From Paenibacillus dendritiformis (lineage in GTDB: Bacteria; Bacillota; Bacilli; Paenibacillales; Paenibacillaceae), in assembly GCF_015845845.1 (NCBI RefSeq), contig NZ_LDIG01000170.1, positions 1-64,000 on the forward strand: 64,000 bases of DNA, written 5' to 3'. Of this stretch, positions 44,687 through 54,994 are shown in pieces (the stretch's first letter is position 1; each line of letters begins with the position of its first letter). A program made the translations under genes and the position numbers. Below the pieces are notes generated by a model. The model saw nothing but the letters and a program-made list of their open reading frames with translations, had not been told where the DNA came from and made no database searches.

Positions 44687-45246
44687 CGGTTCAGCATCAA
44701 TACAGACCGGGACCGGCCTATCTCGAAGGAATTACCGTGCCAGTAAATCCGGAAGCTTGGAGAGAGGAGGAATGGACGGGCAAGCTCCGGACTCCGAAGG
44801 GCCATACCCAATTTTATTTATTCTACTACGGGGAACTGATGGACGAGTTAATTACGGCAACCGAGTTCGCGCCTCAACTGATCGTCGCCGAGGATGTCGT
44901 TACCGGCCAACGGTACGTCCTGTTTGACGGCTGCAAGCACGGGTATGATGCGATGCTGTGCGACACGTATTCGGACGAGCAGCGGAACGGACGGACGCAG
45001 CTCCTCCTTCCGTATATCGATCCCGATGGGGAGGATACGTTCGAGATTCGCATCACCGTTTTTTATATTGTCGATTGGGACGAGGAATTTGCGGAAGATG
45101 TGGATGAGGAAGGGCGGTTGGAGCTGATTAGCGGGGAACGCTGCAGCTTCGAGGAAGCGAAGCGCAACGGATTCGATGCGTTGGGCATCACTGTCGTGAA
45201 CACCTCGGGACTGGAGACCGAGGTCGCCCAGGAAGAGCTGGCATGA
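44683..45246 (+). CDS. Hypothetical protein
   Basis: 187 acidic residues, cytoplasmic. Strand-rich in the middle (FYLFYYGELMDELITATEFA, RYVLFDGCKHGYDAM) and very acidic near EEFAEDVDEEGRLE. No family recognised. Third gene of a short operon with the zinc-ribbon protein. Confidence 0.6.
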   Translation: MTVQHQYRPGPAYLEGITVPVNPEAWREEEWTGKLRTPKGHTQFYLFYYGELMDELITATEFAPQLIVAEDVVTGQRYVLFDGCKHGYDAMLCDTYSDEQRNGRTQLLLPYIDPDGEDTFEIRITVFYIVDWDEEFAEDVDEEGRLELISGERCSFEEAKRNGFDALGITVVNTSGLETEVAQEELA

Positions 45247-45399
45247 CGGAGATGCGCCATATTTTTATCGCAGTGCCCTGGGCTGCGCCTTCGTTGGATC
45301 GGAGCCACAACTTGGGACAAGCTGAAGTCAACCCCTTTAAGCCGTGACGGGGTGTTCGCCCTATGCATGATTACGGATGCGGTAAAAGGAGGAATTGCG

Positions 45400-46596
45400 A
45401 TGCCCACACCACTAACGGCCACATTATCAACGGAGGATAAGCCGGAGCAGCAGGCGAATCCGCGCCGCTGGTATGCGCTAGCGGTCATTTTGCTGCCGAC
45501 GCTGCTGATTTCGTTGAATACGTATATGATACAGGTCGCCCTGCCGTCTATGCAGCGCAGCCTTCATGCCAGCTTCGCGGAGGCCCAACTAATCGTGAGC
45601 GGGTTCACGCTCATGGCTGCGCTAGGCGGCTTGACTTCGGAGCCGGCGCTTCTTATTGCCATACGGATCGTGCAGGGGCTGGCCGCGGCTTTTATTCAGC
45701 CCCAGGTGCTGTCCATCATGCAGGTCAGCTTCACCCAGCGGGAGAAGCCGCTCGCGTTCGGCGTGTACGGCGCCATGATCGGCTTCGGCTTCGCCAGCGG
45801 CCTGATTCTGGGCGGAGTTCTCGTCAATTGGAATCTGTTCGATCTCGGCTGGCGGACCGTGTTCTTTTTCAATGTGCCGTTCGGGCTTCTCGTTCTGCTG
45901 CTGCTGCCGATGATTCCCGAGTCGCGGGGGGAGCCGGCGCACGGCCTAGATTGGGCCGGGACTGTCCTGCTTATGGGCGGATTGTTCCTGATTGTCTATC
46001 CGTTGTCCGAAGGGCAGAAGCAAGGATGGACGGCATGGATCTGGCTCTGTCTCCTGGCCGCGCTGCCGCTGCTCGCGGCCTTTGTCATGGTAGAATTGCG
46101 GAAGCGGAAGCGCGGGGCGGTCCCGCTCGTCGATTTGTCTATCTTCAAGCATCGCTCTTTCCGCACGGGGATGGCGGCTGTCGTTGTCATCTACCTCAGC
46201 CTGTTTTCCTTTTTCTTTATCGTAAGGTATTACGTGCAGTACGGGCTGCACCGGGATGTGCAGTATGCCAGTCTCGTATTCCTGCCTTTGGGCACAGGCC
46301 TCTTCCTGACTTCGCTGCTGTCGGCCCGCATCGTCCGGCGCTGGGGGCTGCCCGTGTTGAAAATAGGCGCGCTGACCGTCGGGGCCAGTTGTCTCCTGTT
46401 GGCCAATTCGCTTGGAGTGGCGCTCATCGGCATCGTGTTCTCCGCCTCGCTGGGTCCCGGCGAAGCGGCCTTGCCCGATTATGTCCGCGCCTTCGCCGTG
46501 TCGGTGGCGGCAAGCGGAGGAATGGCGCTGACCGCCTTCCTCTGTCTTTGCTTCCTGCCCAATCCCGGCGGGGCGCAACCGGAGACGGCCGCCTGA
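45400..46596 (+). pseudogene. DHA2-family MFS efflux transporter with internal deletions
   Basis: 398 codons remain in frame, against about 470-500 for the family. The N-terminal LLISLNTYMIQVALPSM and QLIVSGFTLMAALGG match helices 1-2. The sequence then jumps to LLIAIRIVQGLAAAFIQPQV, so motif A and helix 3 are missing. A second jump, LLLANSLG to VALIGIVFSASLG, removes the segment between helices 11 and 13. Without motif A it is unlikely to transport. The ATG at 45400 follows AAAAGGAGG. Confidence 0.7.
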
Positions 46597-46668
46597 CGCA
46601 TGCGCCCATGAGCCATGAGCGGCGGCAAAATGGCGCGCGCGCTTGATGCTGCCGGCATAACGCAGCGA

Positions 46669-46711
46669 CGCCCCATCGAGCACAAAATATGCTGCGTTCG
46701 ATGGAGCGTCT
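46669..46711. terminator. Hairpin between converging genes
   Basis: GACGCCCCATCGA pairs with TCGATGGAGCGTC (12 of 13). It lies at the 3' ends of the MFS remnant and the SUFU gene. Confidence 0.55.
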
Positions 46712-46715
46712 TCGA

Positions 46716-47801
46716 TTATAACGAGAATTTGGCTTCCCCGTTGAATATCCATTCCTCCGGGTTGGACGCGCGCTCGAACAAGCGCTCCGTGCCCTTTTCC
46801 TTGGCATAGTGCCGTTCTTCCTCCGTAATCGGAATCATCCAGAGCAGATTGACCGGATCGCCGCCGATCTCCGGAAGGGCTACAGCCGGCGCATGCGGCG
46901 GCTGCGCAAGCGCCACCGCGGCGAAGCGCTCGTGACCAAGGCCAATCTCGCCGCACGGAATCGTATGTCCATTGGCGACGAACGTAAGATAGGTCCAGGG
47001 CAGATTGGCCTGCCCGCTAATGTACTGCAGCATCGGCTTCCCATGCTCGCCCAGCCATCGCGAATCGCAGGCGAAGGCGAACTCGAACCTCCGCAGCAGC
47101 TCCGGCGTCTCCGTATATTGCTCCACCTTCGGCTGCGGCAGAATGGATACCCCCAGCGTCACGACATACGTGACATCGTCTCGTTCGATCGTCACCATGG
47201 CCCGCGGAGGCCAATGGCCGCCGTCGATGGCGTAGTAGTTCGCCACGGGACCGAGTCCGGATTCGATAGCCTCCAGATACTGCTGCTGCAAGCCTGCCCA
47301 TGTATGCTCGTCCCAGCTCTGCCAGAACTCCTTGGCGAGCTCGATGCGCCGGAACAATGCGTTGGAATCCGGCGTCCCCAGCGGGAAGCACAGATTCGAC
47401 TCCCCGATGCAGTCCCTTGCATAGCCGGGATAACGGTGTTCGTCTGCGGACGAACCGGCCCATCCGGGGATGACGCTCACAATCTCGTCCCGGTAGAGCA
47501 GGGCGGCCGCATCGCCTTCCTCGAACCAGACGACAGCCAACTGCTCGGGATCGAGACGCTCTGCCCCTCCGGGATGGGCGCAGCAGTCTCGCGGCAGCAT
47601 CGGAGCCCGGCCCTGGCCCATCGCTTCCACGTCGAGAGCCTCCGGCGCCGGGCCGTAATTCCTGACCCAGCAGGAACGAACGCTCGCATATTCCTCGCCC
47701 GGATAGTTCCATAAATAAAAATAAACGCAGTCCTCATATTCCTCCACAAACGCTTGAATGGGGCAAACGGGCGAGAACTCTTCCAAAAGGATATTATTCA
47801 T
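46716..47801 (-). CDS. Suppressor-of-fused (SUFU) domain protein
   Basis: 361 residues. The SUFU-like domain covers the C-terminal half: RAMVTIERDDVTYVVTLGVS, FEFAFACDSRWL, TIPCGEIGLGHERFAAVALA and LLWMIPITEEERHYAKEKG. In bacteria such proteins are mostly immunity proteins of polymorphic toxin systems or orphans. The ATG at 47801 follows GAGGTGAAAAG. No toxin gene is next to it. Confidence 0.78.
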   Translation of the reverse strand: MNNILLEEFSPVCPIQAFVEEYEDCVYFYLWNYPGEEYASVRSCWVRNYGPAPEALDVEAMGQGRAPMLPRDCCAHPGGAERLDPEQLAVVWFEEGDAAALLYRDEIVSVIPGWAGSSADEHRYPGYARDCIGESNLCFPLGTPDSNALFRRIELAKEFWQSWDEHTWAGLQQQYLEAIESGLGPVANYYAIDGGHWPPRAMVTIERDDVTYVVTLGVSILPQPKVEQYTETPELLRRFEFAFACDSRWLGEHGKPMLQYISGQANLPWTYLTFVANGHTIPCGEIGLGHERFAAVALAQPPHAPAVALPEIGGDPVNLLWMIPITEEERHYAKEKGTERLFERASNPEEWIFNGEAKFSL

Positions 47802-47983
47802 CTTTTCACCTCGCAACGGGTATGCCATATCCATCTGTTTCCGCTCATTGGATATGGAGATAGGATAGCATCCGGCCAGAGAAGATACAATCCTGCCCGC
47901 TATGAAATGATAATTCCTTTTTTCCAACTCCTGTCCTTTCGATCTCATTCGATTTTCATGGCCACGTTTCTTCCATAAATTGA

Positions 47984-48012
47984 TTGACTGGGGTGGATAC
48001 TTATGGTAATTT
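47984..48012 (+). promoter_or_regulatory. Promoter of the siderophore regulator
   Basis: TTGACT, a 17-base spacer and TAATTT, immediately followed by the Fur box that would cover the transcription start. Confidence 0.5.
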
Positions 48013-48018
48013 AATTAA

Positions 48019-48033
48019 TGATAATGATTATCA
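48019..48033 (+). promoter_or_regulatory. Perfect Fur box before the Btr-like regulator
   Basis: TGATAATGATTATCA is an exact 7-1-7 match. The symmetry extends two bases on either side (48017-48035). Confidence 0.93.
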
Positions 48034-48107
48034 TTATCATCACCAGGGAGATGCAGCTTCCATCCCATGCTTCATGCTCATCTTATATTAGCAAAAGGAG
48101 GTTCCCC

Positions 48108-49316
48108 GTGGTTTCAAAAAAAGAGCTGCCGAGATTGCGGACGCCTGACCGAGGCCGGAAAACCAACTTGAATGAGATCAAAGAATTTATGGATCGGCAT
48201 TATGACGAATCTCTGTCGATCGGGCAACTGGCGCGGATGGCCAATATCAGCCCCAAATACTTTGTCGATCTCTTCAAGAAAACCTATGGCCTAAGCGCGA
48301 TGGATTACTTGACGGCCGTGCGCATGAACCACGCCAAGCGATATTTGACTGACACTGGAGAGCGTCTGCGGGATATTGCCTTGAAGGTAGGGTATAAGGA
48401 TGAATTCTACTTTAGCCGCAAATTCAAGAAAGAAGTCGGCGTGTCTCCGTCCGACTTCGCGAAGAACGCGAGGCGGCATATCGCCGCCTGCTCCTCTGCG
48501 TTGATCGGGCAATTGCTTGCGCTGGATGTCATGCCGGTGGCGGCGCCGCTCGATCCGAAGTGGACGCCTCATTACTACCACGCCTTGCGAACGAAGATTC
48601 GATTCCATCTGATGCTTACCGCTCCTTATGCCTATCGCTCGTTCGAAGTGAATCTGAACAAGCTGGTGCAAGCTCGTCCCGATGCGATTATTGGCACTGA
48701 TCATCTCACTTCCCTGGAGAAGACGAAAGTAAAGGAGATCGCTCCCTCTCTCATTCTGCCGGCGCAGGACGGTTGGCGAGATCAACTGCGGAAGATTGGC
48801 CGTTTTATAAATAGAGAAGACAAGGCGGCGCAATGGATAGGGCGCTATGAACAGAGGGTTCAGTCCGCCCGGAAGCAGATTGGCGAAGTGTTGGGCCAGG
48901 ACAACATACTCGTTCTGCGCATCTATGGGCACCGCATCCATTTTTACGGGAACCGCGGGCTGGAGGAAGTGCTCTATCACGATCTGAGGCTGAAATCCGC
49001 GTGCCGGGGCGGCGCGTCCAGCGGTCCGCCTTTGACATTGGAGCAATTGGCGGAGCTTGCCCCCGACCGAATTCTGGTCCTGGTATGTCCCGAAGCGTCC
49101 TCTCGCGCCTTCTGGCTAGCCTTGCAGCATTCACCCGAATGGCGGAAGCTGAGAGCGGTAAAGAACCGGTATGTCTATCCCATTGCCTCCGATCCGTGGT
49201 GCGAATATTCGGCCGTCGCCATGATGCGGATGCTTGATGAAGCCTTGCTGCTGTTTACCGGAAATTGTCCAAATGGTTTTCTGGATATCGGCTATGGTGA
49301 ATCCTTCGCCACCTGA
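48108..49316 (+). CDS. btr: Btr-like AraC regulator with siderophore-binding domain
   Basis: 402 residues. Unlike the classical order, the AraC HTH lies first (LSIGQLARMANISPKYFVDL, then LRDIALKVGYKDEFYFSRKF), followed by a periplasmic-binding-protein-like domain of about 260 residues (LLALDVMPVAAPLDPK, LVQARPDAIIGTDHL, RILVLVCPEASSRAFW). Bacillus Btr (AraC plus FeuA-like domain, opposite order of emphasis) senses ferric bacillibactin and activates feuABC. The GTG at 48108 follows AAAAGGAGG. Confidence 0.85.
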   Translation: MVSKKELPRLRTPDRGRKTNLNEIKEFMDRHYDESLSIGQLARMANISPKYFVDLFKKTYGLSAMDYLTAVRMNHAKRYLTDTGERLRDIALKVGYKDEFYFSRKFKKEVGVSPSDFAKNARRHIAACSSALIGQLLALDVMPVAAPLDPKWTPHYYHALRTKIRFHLMLTAPYAYRSFEVNLNKLVQARPDAIIGTDHLTSLEKTKVKEIAPSLILPAQDGWRDQLRKIGRFINREDKAAQWIGRYEQRVQSARKQIGEVLGQDNILVLRIYGHRIHFYGNRGLEEVLYHDLRLKSACRGGASSGPPLTLEQLAELAPDRILVLVCPEASSRAFWLALQHSPEWRKLRAVKNRYVYPIASDPWCEYSAVAMMRMLDEALLLFTGNCPNGFLDIGYGESFAT

Positions 49317-49333
49317 TCTATACTCAGGTCGAA

Positions 49334-49348
49334 TGAGAATCATTATCA
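49334..49348 (+). promoter_or_regulatory. Fur box before the siderophore operon
   Basis: TGAGAATCATTATCA matches the consensus at 13 of the 14 defined positions, just upstream of the binding-protein gene. Confidence 0.88.
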
Positions 49349-49366
49349 CTTAGGGGGAGATATACC

Positions 49367-50392
49367 GTGTCAAAATCTCAAGTTCATGCCAAGTCCGGCT
49401 TCATGGCCCGCATATCGGGATTGCTGTGCTGCCTGCTTCTGGGAAGCGTGCTGACGGCCTGCTCGATGGCGGAGAGCGAAGCCGCTCCTACCGGCCAGCC
49501 AAGCTCCGCAACCGCCTCGGAAGTGTCTGCCGCAGCGGACGACAGCGGCGCGAAGGTTTCCGGGGAGCGGACGGTCATGGACGAGCTTGGCCATGAAGTC
49601 ACCATTCCTGCCGACCCGAAGAACATTTTCGCTCCCAATATGGAAGACTCCTTGCTCAAGCTGGGCGTCAAGCCGGTCGCGCAATGGTCCAACGGAAGCC
49701 TCGGACATGATTACCTGCAAGAGGAATTGAAAGATGTCCCGAAGCTTGATTTCTCGGCCGGGCTGCCATCACCGGAGACGTTAATGTCTTACAATCCGGA
49801 TCTGATTATTTTGCATACAGAGACCTATGCCCAGAACGGGAACTATGAAGCCTACTCCAAGATTGCGCCAACCTATGTATTCAAAAATGCTTCCGGAAAT
49901 ATTGAGAAATCCCTCACTGCCATAGGAGACCTGCTCGGCAAAAGCGAGGAGGCCAATCAGGCGCTGCAGGCTTATCAGCAAAAAGTGAAGCAAGCCCAGG
50001 AAAAGCTGAAGGAAGCGGTCGGAGAGAAAAAGGTGGCGATTATCCGCTTTGCCCACAAAGGCGTCAGCCTGATGGGCGGACAATACTTGTGCGGTTATGT
50101 CGTGCACCGCGATCTGGGGCTTGGCATATCCGATCTCGTAGGGAAAGAGAATAGCGCCAACATATCCATGGAGATTCTTCCGGAATTGGACGCGGACTAT
50201 ATTTTTGTCATCAATGCCTATAACCAAGGGACGGAACGCATGAAAGAAATGATGGAAAGTCCGATCTGGAAGAGCATTCCTGCCGTCAAGCAGGGACATG
50301 TGTACGAAGTGAGCAATAAATACTGGCTTGGCAGCGGGCTTATCGCTTACGAGAAAATCGTTGACGACACGGTTCGGCTGTTGACGCAATGA
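49367..50392 (+). CDS. feuA: Ferric catecholate-siderophore binding lipoprotein (FeuA-like)
   Basis: 341 residues. Lipoprotein signal with LTAC at about residue 32, a Ser/Ala-rich linker, then a class III binding-protein fold: TVMDELGHEVTIPADPKN, MSYNPDLIILHTET, and a long helix (KVKQAQEKLKEAVGEKK) joining the lobes. It captures the ferric siderophore at the membrane. GTG start after AGGGGGAG. FeuBC-type permeases and an ATPase are not in this window. Confidence 0.87.
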   Translation: MSKSQVHAKSGFMARISGLLCCLLLGSVLTACSMAESEAAPTGQPSSATASEVSAAADDSGAKVSGERTVMDELGHEVTIPADPKNIFAPNMEDSLLKLGVKPVAQWSNGSLGHDYLQEELKDVPKLDFSAGLPSPETLMSYNPDLIILHTETYAQNGNYEAYSKIAPTYVFKNASGNIEKSLTAIGDLLGKSEEANQALQAYQQKVKQAQEKLKEAVGEKKVAIIRFAHKGVSLMGGQYLCGYVVHRDLGLGISDLVGKENSANISMEILPELDADYIFVINAYNQGTERMKEMMESPIWKSIPAVKQGHVYEVSNKYWLGSGLIAYEKIVDDTVRLLTQ

Positions 50393-50405
50393 GCGGGGGG
50401 ATGAC

Positions 50406-51254
50406 ATGACACGGAACATGAATGCGCTTGATCATCTTTCGCGCCGCCAGGTCGGGATTCCCCGCGCGGAGCAATGGACGCTGCGTTCGCGGGCCGAGAA
50501 CCGCACCTACCGGATTATCGTGGCCCAGCCGGAGGGGGAGCCCCCTCCGGCTGGATATCCGGTCATCTATTTGCTGGACGGCAACTCGGTGTTCGGAACA
50601 ATGGCCGAGGCGGTGCGCCTGCAGAGCCGCCGTCCCGACAAGACGGGAGTGACTCCGGCGATCATTGTAGGAATTGGCTATGAGACAGAGGCTTCCTATG
50701 CGCCGGATCGCTTTTACGATTACACGCCGGTTCCCAATACGGAGTACAGGCGCAGATCCGATGGAGCAGAGTTGCCTGAACAAGGCGGGGCGGCGGCGTT
50801 CCTCCAATTCATCGAGGAAGAGCTGAAGCCGCAGATCGCAAGCGAATTCCGGATTGACCGGAACCGGCAGGCGATTTTCGGGCACTCTCTCGGCGGCCTG
50901 TTCGTGCTGTATGCGCTGTTTACGAAGCCGGAAGCGTTCCGGCACTATATTGCAGGCAGTCCGTCCATCCATTGGAGCAAGGAATATTTGCTGGAACAGG
51001 AGCGGACATTCACGGCCCGTGTGCGGGAAGAGCCCGTCAACGTCCGGCTTCTGCTCGGAGTCGGGGAACAGGAGAAAAGCCATGTCGCCCGCAATTGCGA
51101 CAGCGCCAGGGAGCTTGCGGAACGTCTGTCTTCTCTCTCCGATTCGGGAGTGAGCGCCGTATACAAAGAATTTGAAGATGAAGGGCATGTCTCGGTGCTG
51201 CCGATTCTGATCAGCCGGGCATTGCGGTTTGCCCTGCATCCGGAGCAACAATGA
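50406..51254 (+). CDS. besA: Ferri-siderophore trilactone esterase (BesA-like)
   Basis: 282 residues, alpha/beta hydrolase of the esterase D/BesA group. Nucleophile Ser in [16 protein letters not shown]-terminal [15 protein letters not shown], and a C-terminal catalytic His in DEGHVSVLP. It would hydrolyse the ester ring of the iron-loaded siderophore in the cytoplasm to release iron. Position between the binding protein and dhbA supports this. Confidence 0.82.
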   Translation: MTRNMNALDHLSRRQVGIPRAEQWTLRSRAENRTYRIIVAQPEGEPPPAGYPVIYLLDGNSVFGTMAEAVRLQSRRPDKTGVTPAIIVGIGYETEASYAPDRFYDYTPVPNTEYRRRSDGAELPEQGGAAAFLQFIEEELKPQIASEFRIDRNRQAIFGHSLGGLFVLYALFTKPEAFRHYIAGSPSIHWSKEYLLEQERTFTARVREEPVNVRLLLGVGEQEKSHVARNCDSARELAERLSSLSDSGVSAVYKEFEDEGHVSVLPILISRALRFALHPEQQ

Positions 51255-51267
51255 GGGGTTGACTAAG

Positions 51268-52056
51268 GTGGAACACGCAGGAATCAAGGGAAAAGTCGCA
51301 TTGGTTACGGGGGCTGCCCAAGGCATCGGGGAAGCGGTGGCGCGGGCGCTTGCCGGACTCGGAGCCATCGTCGCGGCCGTCGATCGGAATGCCGCGGCCG
51401 TCGAGAAGCTCGCCGCCGAGCTAAGCGGCGCGGGGAATTTCCGTGCCGCGGCATACCCGGCAGACGTGGGTGACCGGGCGGCCGTGGAAGAAGCGGTGGA
51501 GCGAATCGAACAGGAGCTGGGGCCGATTGAGATTGTCGTCAATGTAGCGGGGCTGCTGCGGCCAGGGCCCATCGAGTCGCTTAGCGATGAGGATTGGGAG
51601 GAGACCTTCAGGGTCAACGTCAACGGCGTATTTTATGTGTCCCGGGCTGCCGCCGGCCGGATGGCGCTCCGCGGTTCCGGCTCCATCGTGACCGTGGGGT
51701 CGAACGCGGCCGGGGTGCCGCGAATGCATATGTCGGCCTATGCGGCTTCGAAAGCGGCAGCAGCCATGTTCACCAAATGTCTCGGGCTGGAGTACGCCCG
51801 GAACCATATCCGCTGCAATGTCGTAGCGCCCGGATCCACGGACACGGACATGCAGCGGGCGCTATGGAGCGGGGAGGACGGCGCGGCGGCAGTCATTGCC
51901 GGTTCGCCGGAGGCGTTCCGCTTGGGAATTCCGCTTCGCAAGCTGGCCATGCCCTCCGACATTGCCGATGCGGTGATCTTCCTCGTATCCGACCGGGCGC
52001 GGCATATTACGATGCATGAATTGTGCGTCGATGGCGGTGCGACCTTGGGGTGCTGA
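51268..52056 (+). CDS. dhbA: 2,3-dihydro-2,3-dihydroxybenzoate dehydrogenase
   Basis: 262 residues, [20 protein letters not shown] with an acidic residue after strand 2 (VAAVDRN) indicates [31 protein letters not shown] and the C-terminal [15 protein letters not shown] are those of DhbA/EntA. It forms 2,3-dihydroxybenzoate (DHB). GTG 51268 is nine bases after GAGGGG. Confidence 0.92.
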   Translation: MEHAGIKGKVALVTGAAQGIGEAVARALAGLGAIVAAVDRNAAAVEKLAAELSGAGNFRAAAYPADVGDRAAVEEAVERIEQELGPIEIVVNVAGLLRPGPIESLSDEDWEETFRVNVNGVFYVSRAAAGRMALRGSGSIVTVGSNAAGVPRMHMSAYAASKAAAAMFTKCLGLEYARNHIRCNVVAPGSTDTDMQRALWSGEDGAAAVIAGSPEAFRLGIPLRKLAMPSDIADAVIFLVSDRARHITMHELCVDGGATLGC

Positions 52057-52081
52057 GATAGATGGAAGGGAGACGGTTGAA

Positions 52082-53335
52082 ATGCTGAAATATGACGATG
52101 CGGCTCTTGCGGCGTCTGCCGCGGATCTGCTGGAGCAATACCGGACGGGAACGTCCTTCTTTTTTTCTTCGCCGGAACGGACCTTGCTGGCGCGGGGAGC
52201 ATGGGCGCGGGTGCCGGATCAGGAGGGGCTGGACGGCTGCCATCGCCTGCCCGAGCGCGCGGCGGCGCTTCTGGCCGTGGCCAGACAGGCGGGGCATGCC
52301 ATGCCGCTTGTCGCCGGCGCGATTCCATTCGCTCCTGCGAAGCCCGCGCAGCTTATCGTGCCGAACGATGTGCAATGGGCAGGCCCATTGCGCTTCGATG
52401 CCGGCATGCCGCAGGAACGGCCCGTGGCATCCGCATGGGAAACCGAGGCGATTCCGGAGCCGGAAAGATTTATGGATGGCGTGAACGAAGCCTTGGCCCG
52501 CCTTGGCGAAGGCTCGCTTCAGAAGGTGGTGCTGTCGAGAACGCTGCGCATGACGGCGCCGGAGGCGATTGATGTCCATCAACTCTTGCGCAATTTGGCT
52601 TCCCATAATGCCCATGGCTATACGTTTGCGGTCGATTTGGCGGCGGAAGATGACAGAGCGGCGGAATCGCACACGGGTCGCACGGGTCTCCGCACGCTGA
52701 TCGGGGCCAGCCCGGAGCTGCTCGTCACGAAGACAGGGGGGCGGGTGACGGCCAATCCGCTGGCAGGCTCCGCGGCCCGCAGCGATGATCCGGCCGAGGA
52801 CAAGCGCAGGGCGGCCGCGCTGCTGGCCTCCGGCAAGGACAGGCATGAGCATGAAGTCGTGATTGATGCGGTCGTCGCCGCCTTGCGTCCCTACTGCCGG
52901 GCATTGCAGGTTCCCGCCGGGCCATCGATCATACGGACGAAGACGATGTGGCATCTCTCCACCAACATAACCGGGGAGCTGGCCGATCCTGCGGTCTCCT
53001 CGCTGGAATTGGCCATGGCGCTTCATCCGACGCCCGCCATATGCGGAACGCCCACTGATCTGGCCCGCGCCGCGATTGGGGAGATCGAGCCCTTCGACCG
53101 AGGGTACTACACGGGCGCGGTCGGTTGGTGCGACGTGAATGGAGACGGCGAGTGGGCCGTCACGATCCGGTGCGCGGAGGCGGAAGGACGGACGCTGCGT
53201 CTGTTCGCCGGAGCGGGAATCGTCGCCGGCTCGAACGCGGCTTCGGAGCTTGCGGAGACATCGGCCAAGTTCCGCACGCTCCTGCTTGCCATGGGTCTGG
53301 ATCATGAACAACTGTCGAGGGTGAAGGAGGGATGA
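52082..53335 (+). CDS. dhbC: Isochorismate synthase
   Basis: 417 residues. The C-terminal chorismate-binding core has [67 protein letters not shown], and [20 protein letters not shown]. Converts chorismate to isochorismate. The ATG follows GGAAGGGAG. Overlaps the next gene by four bases (ATGA). Confidence 0.94.
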   Translation: MLKYDDAALAASAADLLEQYRTGTSFFFSSPERTLLARGAWARVPDQEGLDGCHRLPERAAALLAVARQAGHAMPLVAGAIPFAPAKPAQLIVPNDVQWAGPLRFDAGMPQERPVASAWETEAIPEPERFMDGVNEALARLGEGSLQKVVLSRTLRMTAPEAIDVHQLLRNLASHNAHGYTFAVDLAAEDDRAAESHTGRTGLRTLIGASPELLVTKTGGRVTANPLAGSAARSDDPAEDKRRAAALLASGKDRHEHEVVIDAVVAALRPYCRALQVPAGPSIIRTKTMWHLSTNITGELADPAVSSLELAMALHPTPAICGTPTDLARAAIGEIEPFDRGYYTGAVGWCDVNGDGEWAVTIRCAEAEGRTLRLFAGAGIVAGSNAASELAETSAKFRTLLLAMGLDHEQLSRVKEG

Positions 53336-54972
53336 GCATGCTGCTGCCGGGATGTCCCGCATGGCCGGAAGAATGGGCCGAACGGTACCGCCAGTTGGGA
53401 TGCTGGCGCGGAGAGACGTTCGGCGCCATGCTGCGGCAGCGCGCCGCGGCTCACGGGGAGCGCATCGCTGTCGTCAGCGGCGATCGGCGGATAAGCTATG
53501 CGGAGCTTGACGCCAGCGCGGACCGGCTCGCTGCCGGATTCCGCAACTTGGGGATACGGCCGGGGGATCGGGTCATTGTTCAACTCCCGAATATTCCGCA
53601 ATTTTTTGAAGTTATTTTTGCGCTGTTCCGGTTGGGCGCGCTGCCCGTCTTCTCGTTGCCGGCGCACCGCAAGAGCGAGATCGTTTATTTGTGCGAATTC
53701 GCCGAAGCCGCAGCTTATATTATCCCTGATATTGACATGGGATTTGATTACCGGGAGCTTGCCGGCCAGGTGCGGGAAGCGGCGCCCGGCTTGCGCCACG
53801 TGATTGTGGCCGGGGATGCGGGGAAGTACGCGGCGCTGGACGATCTGTACGCCGATCCTGCGGACGGCATCGAGGGGCCGCGGCCCGAGGATGTTGCCTT
53901 TTTCCAGCTTTCCGGCGGGACGACCGGACTTCCTAAGCTGATTCCCCGCACGCATGATGATTACATCTACAGTCTGCGGGTGAGCGCCGAGATCTGCGCT
54001 TTGGACGAGAACAGCGTCTATTTGGCGGTGCTTCCCGTCGCCCACAATTATCCGCTCAGCTCGCCGGGAACGCTGGGAACGCTCTATGCCGGCGGCAAGG
54101 TCGTGCTGGCGCCTGGAGCGAGTCCTGACATCGCCTTCCCCCTTATCGCGAAGGAAGGCGTCACGATCACGGCCGTCGTGCCGCCGCTGGCTTTGATCTG
54201 GCTTGATGCGGCGGGCTCCCTCCGCGATGACCTGTCTTCTCTTCAGGTGCTGCAGGTAGGCGGAGCCAAGTTCAGCGCGGAGGCGGCCAAGCGGGTACGC
54301 GACGCGATGAACTGCGTGCTGCAGCAGGTCTATGGAATGGCGGAAGGGCTTGTGAATTATACGAGGCTGGATGATCCGGAAGATATCGTCGTGAACACGG
54401 AGGGCCGGCCGATGTCGCCATATGATGAAATCCGGCTGGTCGATGACGATGACCGCGAAGTCGGGCCGGGCGGCACGGGGCATCTGCTGACGCGCGGACC
54501 TTATACCATTCGCGGCTATTACAAGGCCGAGAAGCATAACGCCAGGGCGTTCACGACCGATGGATTTTACCGTACGGGCGATCTGGCCCGATTGACCCCA
54601 TCCGGTTATCTGGTGATTGAAGGCCGCGCCAAGGACCAAATTAATCGCGGCGGAGACAAGGTGGCGGCAGAAGAGGTAGAGAACCACCTTCTGGCTCATC
54701 CCGGCGTGCATGATGCGGCGGTGGTGGCCATGCCGGACGAGTTCCTCGGGGAGCGCACATGCGCCTTCGTTATTCCTTATCCGTCCTCGCCGCCGACGGC
54801 TGCTGAATTGAAAGCCTTCCTCCGGGAGCGAGGGCTGGCGGCATACAAAATCCCCGATCGGGTGGAGTTCACGGATTCGTTCCCCAAGACGGGGGTTGGC
54901 AAGGTCAGCAAAAAGACGCTGCGCGAGTTCATTGCCAATAAGCAGAACACGCTCGCCAATCCGTCAAAATAA
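53332..54972 (+). CDS. dhbE: 2,3-dihydroxybenzoate-AMP ligase
   Basis: 546 residues, stand-alone aryl-acid adenylation enzyme. P-loop-like [37 protein letters not shown] with the Asn in place of the usual amino-acid-binding Asp (as in DhbE/EntE), [16 protein letters not shown], and the hinge [20 protein letters not shown] with a final catalytic Lys. It activates DHB and loads it onto the carrier domain of DhbB. Confidence 0.95.
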   Translation: MSMLLPGCPAWPEEWAERYRQLGCWRGETFGAMLRQRAAAHGERIAVVSGDRRISYAELDASADRLAAGFRNLGIRPGDRVIVQLPNIPQFFEVIFALFRLGALPVFSLPAHRKSEIVYLCEFAEAAAYIIPDIDMGFDYRELAGQVREAAPGLRHVIVAGDAGKYAALDDLYADPADGIEGPRPEDVAFFQLSGGTTGLPKLIPRTHDDYIYSLRVSAEICALDENSVYLAVLPVAHNYPLSSPGTLGTLYAGGKVVLAPGASPDIAFPLIAKEGVTITAVVPPLALIWLDAAGSLRDDLSSLQVLQVGGAKFSAEAAKRVRDAMNCVLQQVYGMAEGLVNYTRLDDPEDIVVNTEGRPMSPYDEIRLVDDDDREVGPGGTGHLLTRGPYTIRGYYKAEKHNARAFTTDGFYRTGDLARLTPSGYLVIEGRAKDQINRGGDKVAAEEVENHLLAHPGVHDAAVVAMPDEFLGERTCAFVIPYPSSPPTAAELKAFLRERGLAAYKIPDRVEFTDSFPKTGVGKVSKKTLREFIANKQNTLANPSK

Positions 54973-54994
54973 TGATGAAAAGAGGAGATATGTG

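Noticed and set aside
53302..54711. 469-codon minus-strand frame opposite dhbE
   Set aside because: Arg/Gln/His-rich shadow translation without motifs; the plus strand is clearly dhbE.
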